Shown: piece after piece, positions 9,858 to 18,412 of the stretch
Layout of the letters: each line of letters opens with the position of its first letter
How positions within the stretch are numbered: the stretch's first letter is position 1
Source of the DNA: Nitrospirota bacterium
Lineage (GTDB): Bacteria; Nitrospirota; JACRHL01
NCBI GenBank assembly: GCA_029858285.1
Contig: JAOUFN010000004.1
Coordinates: forward strand, 1 to 64,000
DNA: 64,000 nucleotides
Direction of reading: 5' to 3'
Made by a program: the position numbers and the translations under genes
The notes under the pieces: generated by a model
The model's database searches: none
What the model was told of the DNA's origin: nothing
What the model saw: only the letters and a program-made list of their open reading frames with translations

Positions 9858-10493
9858 TCAGTCCATGATCTGGATATTGACCGGTCGCGCCGGGGGCGGC
9901 GGCGCCAGTTGCGCCAGCAGTTGCCGCAAAATGTCGTCCATGCGCTGGTCCCCCCACATGCGCGCCGACAGCACCGCCCCCTGGGCGGCGCAGCCGATCA
10001 CCTCGGCCTGCCGCCGGGCCTCGCCGGGAAAGGCGAAAACCCCCGCCTGGCGCCCCTCCTCCAGGGTGGCGGCCAGCCACAGCAGGTGCGCCTGCGCCAG
10101 CAGCCGCGCCTGTTCGCGCACCGTCTCGGGAAGGTCGAAAAAGTCGCTGCTGACCATGGCCACCGGGCAGGCCTTGCCGTGGTCGCGGGCAAAACGGGTA
10201 TAGATGCGCAAATACGCCAGCATGCGGGCGTGGGGGTCCTGCCCCAGATGCAGGCGCACCCATTCGTCGAAGCTGGCGCGGAAGGCGGCCAGCACCGCCA
10301 CCCCCAAGTCGTCCTTGGAGGCAAAGTGATAGTGGATGCTGGCCTTGCGGATGCCCAGTTCATCGGCCAGATGCTGATAGCTGAAGGCCGCAAAGCCGTG
10401 GGTTTGCAACAGGGCCTGGGCGGTGCCGATCAGCCGCGCGCGGGTGTCGGAGGCGCGGGCGCCGGGGGTGGACGGTGTGGAGGAGGCGTTCAT
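9858..10493 (-). CDS. TetR/AcrR-family transcriptional regulator
   Basis: A 211-residue DNA-binding repressor. The N-terminal domain (about residues 15-65) carries the TetR helix-turn-helix, with FSYQHLADELGIRKASIHYHF as the recognition part. The C-terminal region is an all-helical ligand and dimer domain with a single Cys (ACPVAMVSS). An inverted repeat lies directly upstream of its start codon, so autoregulation is very likely. The downstream hotdog-fold gene is the nearest possible target; the ligand is unknown, though TetR proteins beside acyl-CoA enzymes often respond to acyl or electrophilic compounds (inference). Confidence 0.92.
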   Translation of the reverse strand: MNASSTPSTPGARASDTRARLIGTAQALLQTHGFAAFSYQHLADELGIRKASIHYHFASKDDLGVAVLAAFRASFDEWVRLHLGQDPHARMLAYLRIYTRFARDHGKACPVAMVSSDFFDLPETVREQARLLAQAHLLWLAATLEEGRQAGVFAFPGEARRQAEVIGCAAQGAVLSARMWGDQRMDDILRQLLAQLAPPPPARPVNIQIMD

Positions 10494-10502
10494 GTATCTA
10501 AC

Positions 10503-10528
10503 CTACCTACTGGTAGGTAGATTGTCAA
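10503..10528 (-). promoter_or_regulatory. TetR-type operator with overlapping promoter
   Basis: A perfect inverted repeat CTACCTAC-TG-GTAGGTAG occupies 10503-10520, nine bases upstream of the TetR-family start codon. On the minus strand an exact TTGACA -35 box (10523-10528) abuts it, so the repeat covers the spacer, the -10 and the ribosome-binding region. A bound dimer would block transcription, the standard autorepression layout of TetR regulators. Confidence 0.88.
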
Positions 10529-10556
10529 GGCATTCCCCCTCCGGCATTCCCCCTCC
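10529..10556. repeat. 14-bp perfect tandem duplication
   Basis: GGCATTCCCCCTCC occurs twice in direct succession, at 10529-10542 and 10543-10556, between the CCA-adding enzyme gene and the TetR promoter. Confidence 0.9.
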
Positions 10557-10571
10557 CTCCCGTCTCCCCCG

Positions 10572-12071
10572 TCAGCCCCCGGATTCCGCCAGCTTTTGCC
10601 GCAGCCACGCCTCCGCCTGCCCCCGGTCGTTCACCTCCCCCGCCGCCTGGGCCATTCGCAGCGCCCCCAGCAGGCGGCCGATGCGCCGCCCTTCCGGCAG
10701 GCCGAAGTGGTGCATCAGGTCGTGCCCGGTGAGCAGGGGCGTCGCCACGGCGGGGGCGATGTGGTCGCGCACCAGCGCCTCCACCTCCCGGTGCAGGGCC
10801 ACCAGGCGGGTGTCGGCGTCGGTGGCCTTGGCCACCCCCCGTCTGGCGGCCAGGTCGGCCCGCGCCAGCAGAAACAGGCCCGGCAGGTCGTCTCCCAGAT
10901 CGCGGTGCAGGCGCGCCACGGTGGGGCGCGTCAGCTTCCCCTCCGCGTGCACCCGCAGCAGGTGCAGGGGGCGCAGGTGGTGGCGGATGAGGCGGGTGAC
11001 GCGGCGTGTGAGCCGCCCCGGCAGGCGCAGGCGCGCGCCGATGACGGGAAACTGCTCGGCCCCGGCGATGTGGTGGCCATAAAAATGCGTCACACCGTCC
11101 GCGTCCTCGGTGCGGCAGCCGGGTTTGCCGATGTCGTGGAACAGGGTGGCCCACCGCAGGGTTTCGCGCAGTTCCTCCTGGTGCAGCCACGGCAGGGCAT
11201 CGCTGTCGCCGATATCGTCCATCAGCGCGCCGGGGTTGGCGACCATCTCTGCCAGTTGCGACACGGCCTCGAGGGTATGTTCCCAGACGTCCAGATGGTG
11301 GTAGTGGTTCTGCGCCACCCCCCGGCAGGCGGCAAGCTCCGGGACCAGCACCTCCAGCACGCCGTCCTCCATCAGCATGGACAGGGCCGGGGCCGGGCGG
11401 GGGGCGGCGAGCAGCCGGTCCAGTTCGTGGCGGACGCGCTCGGCGGCCACCCGGGCCAGGCCCTTGACCCGCGCCGCCGCCGCCTTGCGGGTGCCCGCCT
11501 CCAGTTCGAAGCCGAGGGTGGCGGCGAAGCGGTAGGCGCGCAGCACCCTCAAGGGGTCGTCGTCCAGCCCCTGTGCCGAGACCATGCGCAACACCCGGCG
11601 GTGCAGGTCGGGGCGTCCGCCGGTGGGGTCGATGAAGGTGTCCGGGGCGCTGCCCACCAGCGCCTCCAGCGGCAGGGCGATGGCGTTGACGGTAAAATCC
11701 CGCGCCGCCAGATCGGCCTCGATGGCGGGCGACGTGCCCGCCGGACCACCCGTCTGGCCGCGCAGGTCCACCAGATCGATCCACTGGATGCCCTGGGTGC
11801 CCCGCAGCGCCACCCGCGCCGTGCCGGTGGTCGCATCCAGTGGCACAAAGCTGCCGTGCCCGGCCGCCGCCAGCGCCCGGCCCAGAGCCATGGCGTCACC
11901 CGCCACGGCCACATCCAGGTCCGCCGGCCAGCGCGTGAGCAGAATATCGCGCAGGGTGCCGCCGGTGATCCACAGGCTCATGCCGCCCTGCCGGGCCAGC
12001 GCCGCCAGGGCGAGGACCGCGGGCTCGGCCTTGAGGGTTTCGGCGTATGCGAAGACGTAGGGCGGCAGCAT
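10572..12071 (-). CDS. cca: CCA-adding tRNA nucleotidyltransferase with HD domain
   Basis: Adds or repairs the 3' CCA end of tRNAs. The 499-residue protein has the class II nucleotidyltransferase head: WITGGTLRDILL, the DLDVAV acidic pair, RDFTVNAIAL and LRVLRAYRFAATLGF. An HD phosphohydrolase domain follows from about residue 260 (HYHHLDVWEHT, FHDIGKPG). This architecture is shared with poly(A) polymerase PcnB, but the domain order and absence of a long basic tail favour the CCA enzyme. The ATG at 12071 is divergent from the histidine kinase gene, 144 bp away. Confidence 0.88.
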   Translation of the reverse strand: MLPPYVFAYAETLKAEPAVLALAALARQGGMSLWITGGTLRDILLTRWPADLDVAVAGDAMALGRALAAAGHGSFVPLDATTGTARVALRGTQGIQWIDLVDLRGQTGGPAGTSPAIEADLAARDFTVNAIALPLEALVGSAPDTFIDPTGGRPDLHRRVLRMVSAQGLDDDPLRVLRAYRFAATLGFELEAGTRKAAAARVKGLARVAAERVRHELDRLLAAPRPAPALSMLMEDGVLEVLVPELAACRGVAQNHYHHLDVWEHTLEAVSQLAEMVANPGALMDDIGDSDALPWLHQEELRETLRWATLFHDIGKPGCRTEDADGVTHFYGHHIAGAEQFPVIGARLRLPGRLTRRVTRLIRHHLRPLHLLRVHAEGKLTRPTVARLHRDLGDDLPGLFLLARADLAARRGVAKATDADTRLVALHREVEALVRDHIAPAVATPLLTGHDLMHHFGLPEGRRIGRLLGALRMAQAAGEVNDRGQAEAWLRQKLAESGG

Positions 12072-12215
12072 GGGGCCAGTCTAGCAAACCCGGCCCGGCG
12101 CCGGGCGGTGTGCGGTCGGCGGGATTGCCGTTTCTTTGCACCGATGGAACGTTTGCGCCCCGAACAGCGTCCAACAACGGGCGGGAGGGAACCGGACCAT
12201 ACCGGAGGACGGAAC

Positions 12216-12947
12216 ATGGCCCGGAAACATCGGTCGAAAACGCCCTGCATGGAACCATCGCTGCTGGCCCAGTTCAGCCACGAACTGCGCACGCCGCTGC
12301 TGACCATGCTGGGCTTCGGGGAATTGCTGGGGCGGCAGTTTCCCCCCGGCAGTGAACAGCGCGACTACACCGACCACATCGGTGGCGCGGGGCGCTATGT
12401 GCTGCAACTGCTCGACGACCTGCTGGAAGCGGCGCGTCTGGATGCGGGGCAGGTGCGGCCCCAGGTGGCCGACGTGGAGTTGTCGTCCCTGGTGGCGGAG
12501 TGCGTGGGCATGCTCACGCCGGAGGCCTCCACAGCCGGGGTGTGGCTCTACTCCCGCGCCCCGGAAGGGCGCTCGATGGTGCGCGCCGACCGGCGCCACC
12601 TCAAGCAGGTGTTACTCAACCTGCTGGTCAACGCCATCAAGTACAACCGCAAAAACGGCAGCGTGACCATCTCCTGGCAGGCACAGCCGGAGGGATCGCT
12701 GCGCCTGTCGGTGACCGACACCGGCATCGGCCTCGACGCGCAACGCGCGCGGGAGGTGTTTGCGCCGTTCAACCGCCTGCCGGGGGCCAACCGCGTCGCG
12801 GCAGGCACCGGCATCGGCCTGTATGTGGCGTGGAAGCTGGTGCGCGCCATGCACGGCGACATTCAGGTGGACAGCACCCCCGGTCGGGGCGCCACCTTCC
12901 ATGTGCTGCTGCCGGGGGTGGCGCAGGCCGCCAGCGGCGCGGCCTGA
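12216..12947 (+). CDS. Short cytoplasmic histidine kinase without an input domain
   Basis: A 243-residue kinase made only of the transmitter. HisKA carries the phospho-acceptor His22 in FSHELRTPLL. The HATPase_c domain is complete: N box NLLVNAIKYN, G1 DTGIGL, F box FAPFNRL, G2 GTGIGLYVAWK. There is no transmembrane segment, PAS or HAMP region, so a signal must come from a partner protein or it acts as a phosphotransfer element. GGAGGACGG precedes ATG 12216. No response regulator adjoins; the nearest is 5 kb away on the other strand. It converges with tsaE, leaving 22 bp between stop codons. Confidence 0.9.
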   Translation: MARKHRSKTPCMEPSLLAQFSHELRTPLLTMLGFGELLGRQFPPGSEQRDYTDHIGGAGRYVLQLLDDLLEAARLDAGQVRPQVADVELSSLVAECVGMLTPEASTAGVWLYSRAPEGRSMVRADRRHLKQVLLNLLVNAIKYNRKNGSVTISWQAQPEGSLRLSVTDTGIGLDAQRAREVFAPFNRLPGANRVAAGTGIGLYVAWKLVRAMHGDIQVDSTPGRGATFHVLLPGVAQAASGAA

Positions 12948-12969
12948 CGAGCGGCGGTCCGGTGCCGGG

Positions 12970-13440
12970 TCACACCCCCAGGGCCGCCAGCAGGTGGGCG
13001 GGGGGGTGGGGGCCGTCCAGATGCAGGGTCAGCCTGCGCTCCTCGCCGGGGCCGGGGGTGATGCGCACCACCAGCGCGCTGGGGGGAAGCATGTCGCGCC
13101 CGTGCTCCGGCCACTCGATGACCGTGACGCCGGGGCCGTCCACCTCGTCGAACAGCTCCAGTTGGAACAGTTCCGCCGGGTGCTCCACCCGGTACAGGTC
13201 CACGTGGTACAGGGGCAGGCGCCCGTGATGGACGGCGAGCAGGGTGAAGGTGGGGCTGGTCACCTGGGCCGGGTCCAGTTGCAAGCCTTCGGCGATGCCC
13301 TTGGTGAGGTGGGTCTTGCCCGCCCCCAGCGGCCCGGACAGCAGGAGCACTTCGCCCCCCCGGCAGGCGGCGCCGATGGCGGCCCCGAGTCGGGCCGTTT
13401 CGGTTGCCGAACGGGTGGTGCGCAGGATGGGGGTGGTCAT
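12970..13440 (-). CDS. tsaE: tRNA threonylcarbamoyladenosine biosynthesis ATPase TsaE
   Basis: ATPase of the TsaB-TsaD-TsaE complex that makes t6A37 in ANN-decoding tRNAs. The 156-residue protein has the Walker A GPLGAGKTHL, the TSPTFTLL switch segment and HVDLYRVE, followed by the EWPEHG region typical of the family. It is the last gene of the leftward pdxJ-acpS-nnrD group, a frequent arrangement. A 16-bp duplicated sequence (13451-13466 and 13471-13486) lies just upstream of its start. Confidence 0.95.
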   Translation of the reverse strand: MTTPILRTTRSATETARLGAAIGAACRGGEVLLLSGPLGAGKTHLTKGIAEGLQLDPAQVTSPTFTLLAVHHGRLPLYHVDLYRVEHPAELFQLELFDEVDGPGVTVIEWPEHGRDMLPPSALVVRITPGPGEERRLTLHLDGPHPPAHLLAALGV

Positions 13441-13450
13441 GAGAGGGGCA

Positions 13451-13486
13451 GCCGGGGACAGTCGGGAACGGCCGGGGACAGTCGGG
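13451..13486. repeat. Direct repeat upstream of tsaE
   Basis: GCCGGGGACAGTCGGG occurs at 13451-13466 and again at 13471-13486 (20-bp period), in the short spacer between tsaE and the upstream membrane-anchored protein gene. Confidence 0.85.
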
Positions 13487-13542
13487 GTAAAGCGGGTAGT
13501 GGCGACACGGACGCCGCGCCCGGCGGCACCCGAAGGTGCCGG

Positions 13543-14223
13543 TCAGGCGCCGCTGAAGGCGTTGGCGGTGTTCCCCTCGGAGGACGCCGCAGGGGTCTGC
13601 GCGTCCCCGCTGGCGCGCGCCTCCAGATGGGCGGCCAGACCCGTAAGCCGGTGCAGGTCCTGTTCCAGCCGCGCCGCCTCCAGGTCCCTGGGGCCGCCGT
13701 AGGGTTTGCCCAGGGTGATGGCGTCGGGGCCGAGCACCACGTTGGGGTAGCGCTCCAGGGCGGCCAGAAACGGAGCCACGCCGCTGTTTTCGAACAGGGA
13801 CATGCTGTGCGCCTCGTCGGTGCCGTACACATAGCGGCCCGGCATCAGCCCGGCCAGATAGTCCCCGGCCACGGCGTTGAACGGTCCCTTGTCCGGAGCC
13901 TTGGTGAAATACCCCTCCTGCACCGCCAGGGTGGCGGCGGGCAGACGGGTGGGGGTGGTGGCCACCAGATACACGATGTCGCTGGTCTTGCGGTGCCCCT
14001 CGGAGAGGTGAAAGAACACCTCCACGGGGCGGCCGTCCACGGTGGCGACCAGATGCGGGTAGTGCATGCGGCTCTTCTGGGTGGTTTCTCCCCCCAGATG
14101 CCGGGCCGCGGCCTGCAGCATCTCGCCCATCTTTTTTTTGCCGCGGCTGCCGTAATAGAGCATGGAGGCCACCATGGCGGCGAGCAGAACCGCCACCATG
14201 ATCGCCACGTGCACGAAGGTCAT
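13543..14223 (-). CDS. Membrane-anchored protein of unknown function
   Basis: A 226-residue protein not assigned to a family. One N-terminal transmembrane helix (about residues 5-24, VAIMVAVLLAAMVASMLYY) is followed by a basic stop-transfer patch (GSRGKKK). A globular domain follows, probably cytoplasmic by the positive-inside rule. The C-terminal 30 residues are low-complexity Ala/Ser/Asn. No catalytic motif is visible. It is inserted between nnrD and tsaE in an otherwise widely seen gene order and shares their direction, so it is probably co-transcribed. A housekeeping role is possible, but nothing in the sequence proves one. Confidence 0.75.
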   Translation of the reverse strand: MTFVHVAIMVAVLLAAMVASMLYYGSRGKKKMGEMLQAAARHLGGETTQKSRMHYPHLVATVDGRPVEVFFHLSEGHRKTSDIVYLVATTPTRLPAATLAVQEGYFTKAPDKGPFNAVAGDYLAGLMPGRYVYGTDEAHSMSLFENSGVAPFLAALERYPNVVLGPDAITLGKPYGGPRDLEAARLEQDLHRLTGLAAHLEARASGDAQTPAASSEGNTANAFSGA

Positions 14224-14354
14224 TGAATCCTCGCGTGAAAGGCGTGTTGCGCGAAAGGCGCACTGTCAGATGGAGGCCATTGTCTCACGGAACACCCCCA
14301 CGGGCAAATCGGCCCGGTTTTTCCCCCCGCCGCCGCACGCCGCTCCCGGCGCGG

Positions 14355-15950
14355 CTACCCCAGCGGCCCCGCGCACAGGAACGGCTCCGGCACCTCGCCA
14401 TCCAGCAGGCGCTTGCAGGTGGCGGGCAGGCGCCGCGCCAGCTCCCCGGCGGCCAGTCCCGCCGGATGATGGGTTTCGGCCCAAAGGTCGGCGGCCAGCC
14501 CGTGCAGATAGACCGCCAGAGCGGCGGCTTCCACCGCCGCCAGTCCCTGGGCCAGCAGGGCGCCGATCATGCCCGCCAGCACGTCGCCGGTGCCGCCGGT
14601 GGCCAGCGCCGGGCCGCCGGTGGTGTTGATCCAGCTCTTGCCGAAGGGATCGGCGACCACCGTCTGCGCCCCCTTCAGCACCACCACCGCCTCCACCTCG
14701 CGCGCCAGTTGCAGGGCGGCGGCCACCCGGTCGGCCTGCACCGCGTCGGTGGTCACGCCGAGCAGGCGCGCCATTTCGCCGGGGTGGGGGGTGAGCACGG
14801 TGGGCAGGGGGCGTTTGGGGAACTGCGGCATGTGCCCTTCCCAGGCGTTGAGGCCGTCGGCGTCCAGCACCAGCGGGCCGTCCAGTGCGGTGACGAACTC
14901 CCGCGCCAGCCGAAAACTCTCCGCGTCCCGCGACAGGCCGGGGCCGAACACCGTCACCGAGCGCTCCCGCGCCGCCGACAGCAGGTCCGGACCGGCGGCG
15001 GCGGCCAGGTGGCCGTCGGCGGTTTCCGGCAGCGCCAGGGTCATCACCTCGGTCAGGCGGGTGGCCACCACCGGCTGAAAGCGCGCCGGGACCGCCGCCG
15101 TCACCAGCCCGGCCCCGGCCTTTAGGGCGCCGGTGGCGGCCAGCACCACGGCGCCGGTCATGCCGGTGCCGCCCCCGGCCACCAGCACGTGGCCAAAGGT
15201 GCCCTTGTGGGCGTCCGCCGGGCGGTCCGGCAGCCACCCCCGCGCCACCTCGGCGGTGATCAGTTGCAGGGGCGGATCGGCGCGCTGCACCACGGCGGCG
15301 GGGATGCCGATGTCGGCCACCACCAGCCGCCCGCTCAGGGCCAGCCCCGGTCCCAGAAAGTGGCCGCGCTTGGGCAGCCCGAAGGTGACGGTGAGGTCGG
15401 CGCGCACGGCGGCCCCCAGCACCTGCCCGGTATCGGCGTGGATGCCGCTGGGGAGGTCCATCGCCAGCACCGGCCGGGCCGCCTTGTTGACCTGCCCCAC
15501 CCACGCGGCGATGGTGCCCTTGAGGGGTTTGGACAGGCCGGTGCCGAGCAGTGCGTCCACCACCAGATCGGCGTCGGCCAGTGCCTCGGCCAGCCGCTTG
15601 CCGGTGATCTCGCTGGCGGCGTGCACGGCGCCGCCCACGCCGCACCACGCCTGCATGTGGGTGTGGGCGTCGCCGCCCACGTCGGTGGGATGCCCGGCGA
15701 GGAACACCGCCACCTCGGCCCCGGCGGCGCGCAGGTGGCGGGCCAGCACAAAGCCGTCGCCGCCGTTGTTGCCGGTGCCGCACAGCACCACCACCTGGCG
15801 CCCGCGGGCCTCCTCGAGCCAGGCCAGGGCGGCGGCGGCGGCCAGGGTGCCGGCATGTTCCATGAGCACCACGCCGGGCAGCCCCACGGTGTCGATGGTC
15901 TCCCGGTCCATGGCCTGCATTTCGGCGGCGGTAACGGCGTACATGGGCAA
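14355..15950 (-). CDS. nnrD: Bifunctional NAD(P)H-hydrate epimerase / ADP-dependent NAD(P)H-hydrate dehydratase
   Basis: Repairs hydrated NAD(P)H. The 531-residue fusion has an N-terminal NnrE epimerase domain (about 1-215) with the GVVLMEHAG and CGTGNNGGDGFVLARHL motifs, and a C-terminal NnrD dehydratase domain of the ribokinase-like fold (about 225-520) with LTPHPGEMARLLG, VVVLKGAQTVV and TGGPALATGGTGDVLAGMIGALLAQG. The gene lies 32 bp downstream of acpS in the pdxJ operon. Also known as yjeF. Confidence 0.96.
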   Translation of the reverse strand: MPMYAVTAAEMQAMDRETIDTVGLPGVVLMEHAGTLAAAAALAWLEEARGRQVVVLCGTGNNGGDGFVLARHLRAAGAEVAVFLAGHPTDVGGDAHTHMQAWCGVGGAVHAASEITGKRLAEALADADLVVDALLGTGLSKPLKGTIAAWVGQVNKAARPVLAMDLPSGIHADTGQVLGAAVRADLTVTFGLPKRGHFLGPGLALSGRLVVADIGIPAAVVQRADPPLQLITAEVARGWLPDRPADAHKGTFGHVLVAGGGTGMTGAVVLAATGALKAGAGLVTAAVPARFQPVVATRLTEVMTLALPETADGHLAAAAGPDLLSAARERSVTVFGPGLSRDAESFRLAREFVTALDGPLVLDADGLNAWEGHMPQFPKRPLPTVLTPHPGEMARLLGVTTDAVQADRVAAALQLAREVEAVVVLKGAQTVVADPFGKSWINTTGGPALATGGTGDVLAGMIGALLAQGLAAVEAAALAVYLHGLAADLWAETHHPAGLAAGELARRLPATCKRLLDGEVPEPFLCAGPLG

Positions 15951-15982
15951 GGCAACCCCCCTGTGCTACGGCCCCCCGCGGG

Positions 15983-16369
15983 TTACGGGTGGCGTCCCTC
16001 CAGAACCACCTGGGCGGCGGACCAGTCGGTGTCGTGGGTGATGGAGCAGTGCACCCGCACCACTCCCAGAAACTCGGCGCGCTCCAGGGCCTTGCCGCTC
16101 AGGGTGACCTCGGGCTTGCCCATGGGGTCGTGGCCGACCTCGATGTCGCGCCAGGCGATGCCGTCGCGAAAGCCGGTGCCCAGCGCCTTGACCAGGGATT
16201 CCTTGACCGCCCACATGCCGGCATAGTGCAGCGGCGCGTGGGGTTTTTTGTCGGAATAGGTGCGCTCGCCCTCGGTAAAAATGCGCTTCTTGAAGCGTTC
16301 CCCGTGGCGCTCGATGGCGTCCACGATGCGCTGGCGCTTGACCAGGTCCATGCCCACGCCGAGGATCAC
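15983..16369 (-). CDS. acpS: Holo-[acyl-carrier-protein] synthase
   Basis: Transfers 4'-phosphopantetheine from CoA to ACP. The 128-residue protein shows the AcpS signatures ILGVGMDLV (Mg-binding Asp) and [15 protein letters not shown], with the C-terminal HCSITHD segment. The GTG start at 16369 is chosen because it overlaps the pdxJ stop (GTGA arrangement) and gives the family N terminus. The pair is typical of Proteobacteria. Translation is probably coupled to pdxJ. Confidence 0.95.
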   Translation of the reverse strand: MILGVGMDLVKRQRIVDAIERHGERFKKRIFTEGERTYSDKKPHAPLHYAGMWAVKESLVKALGTGFRDGIAWRDIEVGHDPMGKPEVTLSGKALERAEFLGVVRVHCSITHDTDWSAAQVVLEGRHP

Positions 16370-17103
16370 GGGCGGGACTTTTCCGCCGTGTGGCGCGGGA
16401 TCAGCGCCCGCATGTCGGCCACCGCCCGTTCCAGCCCGTGGAACACGGCGCGGGCCATGATGCTGTGGCCGATGTTGTATTCCTGAATCTGCGGGATGGC
16501 CACCAGCGGCTGGATGTTGTGGTAATTCAGGCCGTGCCCCGCGTTCACGCCCAGTCCCAGCGCGTCCGCCAGCAGGGCGGCCTCGCGGATGCGCGCCAGC
16601 TCCTTGATCTGGTCGGCGCCGCACAGGTTGGCATAGGTGCCGGTGTGCAGTTCCACGAAGTTGGCTCCCACGTCACGGCTGGCCTTGATCTGCTCCGGCG
16701 ACGGCTCCACGAACAGCGACACCACGATGCCCGCCTCCCGCAGGCGCCGGATGCGGGGCGCCAGCGCGGCATGCTGCCCGGCCACGTCCAGCCCCCCTTC
16801 GGTGGTCAGTTCGGCGCGCCGTTCCGGCACCACGGTGCAGATTTCCGGTTTCAGGTCGCAGGCGATGCCGACCATTTCGTCGGTGGCGGCCATTTCCATG
16901 TCCAGCCGGGTGTGGATGGATTCGCGCAGGCGCGTCAGGTCGCGGTCCTGAATGTGGCGGCGGTCTTCGCGCAGATGCGCCACGATGCTGTCGGCCCCGG
17001 CCATTTCGCACCGGGCGGCGGCGATCACCGGGTCCGGTTCCTGTCCCCCCCGCGCCTGCCGCAGGGTGGCCACATGATCCACGTTGACGCCCAGTTTGGC
17101 CAT
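16366..17103 (-). CDS. pdxJ: Pyridoxine 5'-phosphate synthase
   Basis: Condenses 3-amino-1-hydroxyacetone 1-phosphate with deoxyxylulose 5-phosphate to form pyridoxine phosphate. With ATG 17103 the protein is 245 residues and begins [20 protein letters not shown], the PdxJ hallmark. Other hallmarks are [44 protein letters not shown] and [11 protein letters not shown] longer reading up to 17229 adds residues outside the family. It heads the leftward operon pdxJ-acpS-nnrD-(membrane protein)-tsaE. Confidence 0.97.
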   Translation of the reverse strand: MAKLGVNVDHVATLRQARGGQEPDPVIAAARCEMAGADSIVAHLREDRRHIQDRDLTRLRESIHTRLDMEMAATDEMVGIACDLKPEICTVVPERRAELTTEGGLDVAGQHAALAPRIRRLREAGIVVSLFVEPSPEQIKASRDVGANFVELHTGTYANLCGADQIKELARIREAALLADALGLGVNAGHGLNYHNIQPLVAIPQIQEYNIGHSIMARAVFHGLERAVADMRALIPRHTAEKSRP

Positions 17104-17442
17104 TTCCGACTCGGTTGCTCCCTTGCTGATCCGCCACCCGCCGCGACGCGGCGCCCGCATTATGGCATATCCGGCGGGGGGAGAGCCTGGCTGCGGGGCG
17201 TTGCAAGGCAGGCCAGCCCTGGCGGACAATCCGGGCCAGCCCTGGCGGACTATTTACGGATGCGTTTTCCCCCGGCACAATAGCCCCTCGTTCTGTCCAT
17301 TCGGGATGTGCGGCGCCGCCACCGCGCTGTTCGGGTGCCTGAGCCGGTGCCGGGGCATGGCCGGATTGTGGCCGGGTTGTGGCCGGTTGGGGTTCTGTGC
17401 GGGGCGCCCGGAGGAAACGTTTTTGGGGAAGGAACCGGGACC
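17104..17442. other. Divergent spacer with two small repeat tracts
   Basis: This 339-bp region between pdxJ (leftward) and the PEGA lipoprotein (rightward) must hold both promoters. A 17-bp sequence GGCCAGCCCTGGCGGAC is repeated at 17211-17227 and 17234-17250. A second tract of three roughly 11-bp units (GGCCGGxTTGT) spans 17359-17390. No RNA gene or ORF is convincing. Confidence 0.7.
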
Positions 17443-17814
17443 ATGCGCATGACGGCAGCGGACACGTTGGCGGGATTGGCGTTGGCGGCGCTGTTGCTAT
17501 CGGGCTGCGCCACGCCGCCGCCGGCGGCGTTGAGCGGCTACGCGGGCACCGAGGGAGGGATTCAGTTCCTGTCGGTGCCTGCCGACGCCGAGGTCGCGGT
17601 GGATGGAGAGCCCCGCGGCCGGGTGGCGGATTATTCCGGCCCCAACGTGCTGTGGATGGAACGCGGCCTGCACGTGGTGGAAGTGCGCCGGGACGGGTTT
17701 TACACCTTCTTCCGCCAGGTGGAGATCACCGGCGGGCTGGTGGAGGTGTTCGTGTTCACCATGCGCGAAAGCCGCGAGGTGGAAACCCGCGCCGACAAGG
17801 CCGGGCGGCGCTAG
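17443..17814 (+). CDS. Small lipoprotein with a PEGA-like domain
   Basis: A 123-residue protein starting at ATG 17443 behind GGAAGG. The signal peptide ends in the lipobox LLLSGC (Cys about residue 23), so it should be lipidated. The mature part resembles a PEGA repeat: IQFLSVPADAEVAVDGEPRG followed by GLHVVEVRRDGFYTFFRQVEIT. This is a small beta-sandwich found on surface and stalk proteins. The C terminus is charged. It stands alone, converging with the response regulator gene. Function unknown. Confidence 0.8.
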   Translation: MRMTAADTLAGLALAALLLSGCATPPPAALSGYAGTEGGIQFLSVPADAEVAVDGEPRGRVADYSGPNVLWMERGLHVVEVRRDGFYTFFRQVEITGGLVEVFVFTMRESREVETRADKAGRR

Positions 17815-17921
17815 GAATCTCCACAATCCGCCGCAGCGGGACATCCCTGTCCCGCCAGCACGGCTGGCCGGGTTCAGGCCCGGCGGACTTCAGGCCCGGC
17901 AGGTTGCCGGCCCGGCGAATG

Positions 17922-18332
17922 TCAGGCGGGCGAGGTCACCGGGGTGCCCAGCATCTCGCTGACCTTGTCGATCAGTTGCTGCGGGTCGAACGGCTTGTAC
18001 ATCACCGCGTCCGGCCGCGCAAAGTCGTTGAACAGCGACTCCCGCTCCGGATCGTGGTCCAGCTTGCGGGCGGTGAGCAGGCACACCTTCATGGCCTCCG
18101 GCAGCAGGCCGCAGGCCTGTGCCTCGTGCATGCGGCGGCTGACCCGGTAGCCGTTCTCCTTGGGCATCATCACATCCAGCAGGACCAGGTCCGGCTGGAA
18201 CGCGTGGGCCGCGCCGATCCCCTCGTGGCCGTTGCTGGCGCACTCGATTTCGAAACCGGCGCGCTCCAGCAGATAGCCCACCGACTCCCTGAGGTCGGGC
18301 TCGTCATCCACAATCAGCACCTTGTACGTCAT
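17922..18332 (-). CDS. Single-domain response regulator
   Basis: A 136-residue CheY-like receiver with no output domain. All canonical residues are present: the acidic pair Asp9/Asp10 (VDDE), phospho-acceptor Asp53 (LVLLDVMMP), Thr in CLLTARK and the conserved Lys in MYKPFD. AAGGAGGG gives an excellent ribosome-binding site for ATG 18332. It lies 80 bp downstream of a histidine-kinase-like gene on the same strand. Since that partner looks impaired for ATP binding, phosphate may come from elsewhere. Confidence 0.93.
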   Translation of the reverse strand: MTYKVLIVDDEPDLRESVGYLLERAGFEIECASNGHEGIGAAHAFQPDLVLLDVMMPKENGYRVSRRMHEAQACGLLPEAMKVCLLTARKLDHDPERESLFNDFARPDAVMYKPFDPQQLIDKVSEMLGTPVTSPA

Positions 18333-18412
18333 GTCAGGTCCCTCCTTCCTGGCGTTGTTCCCATCCGTCCGGCATGATTGATCCGGACGTCCCGTGTCAT
18401 CCCCCGTTCCCG

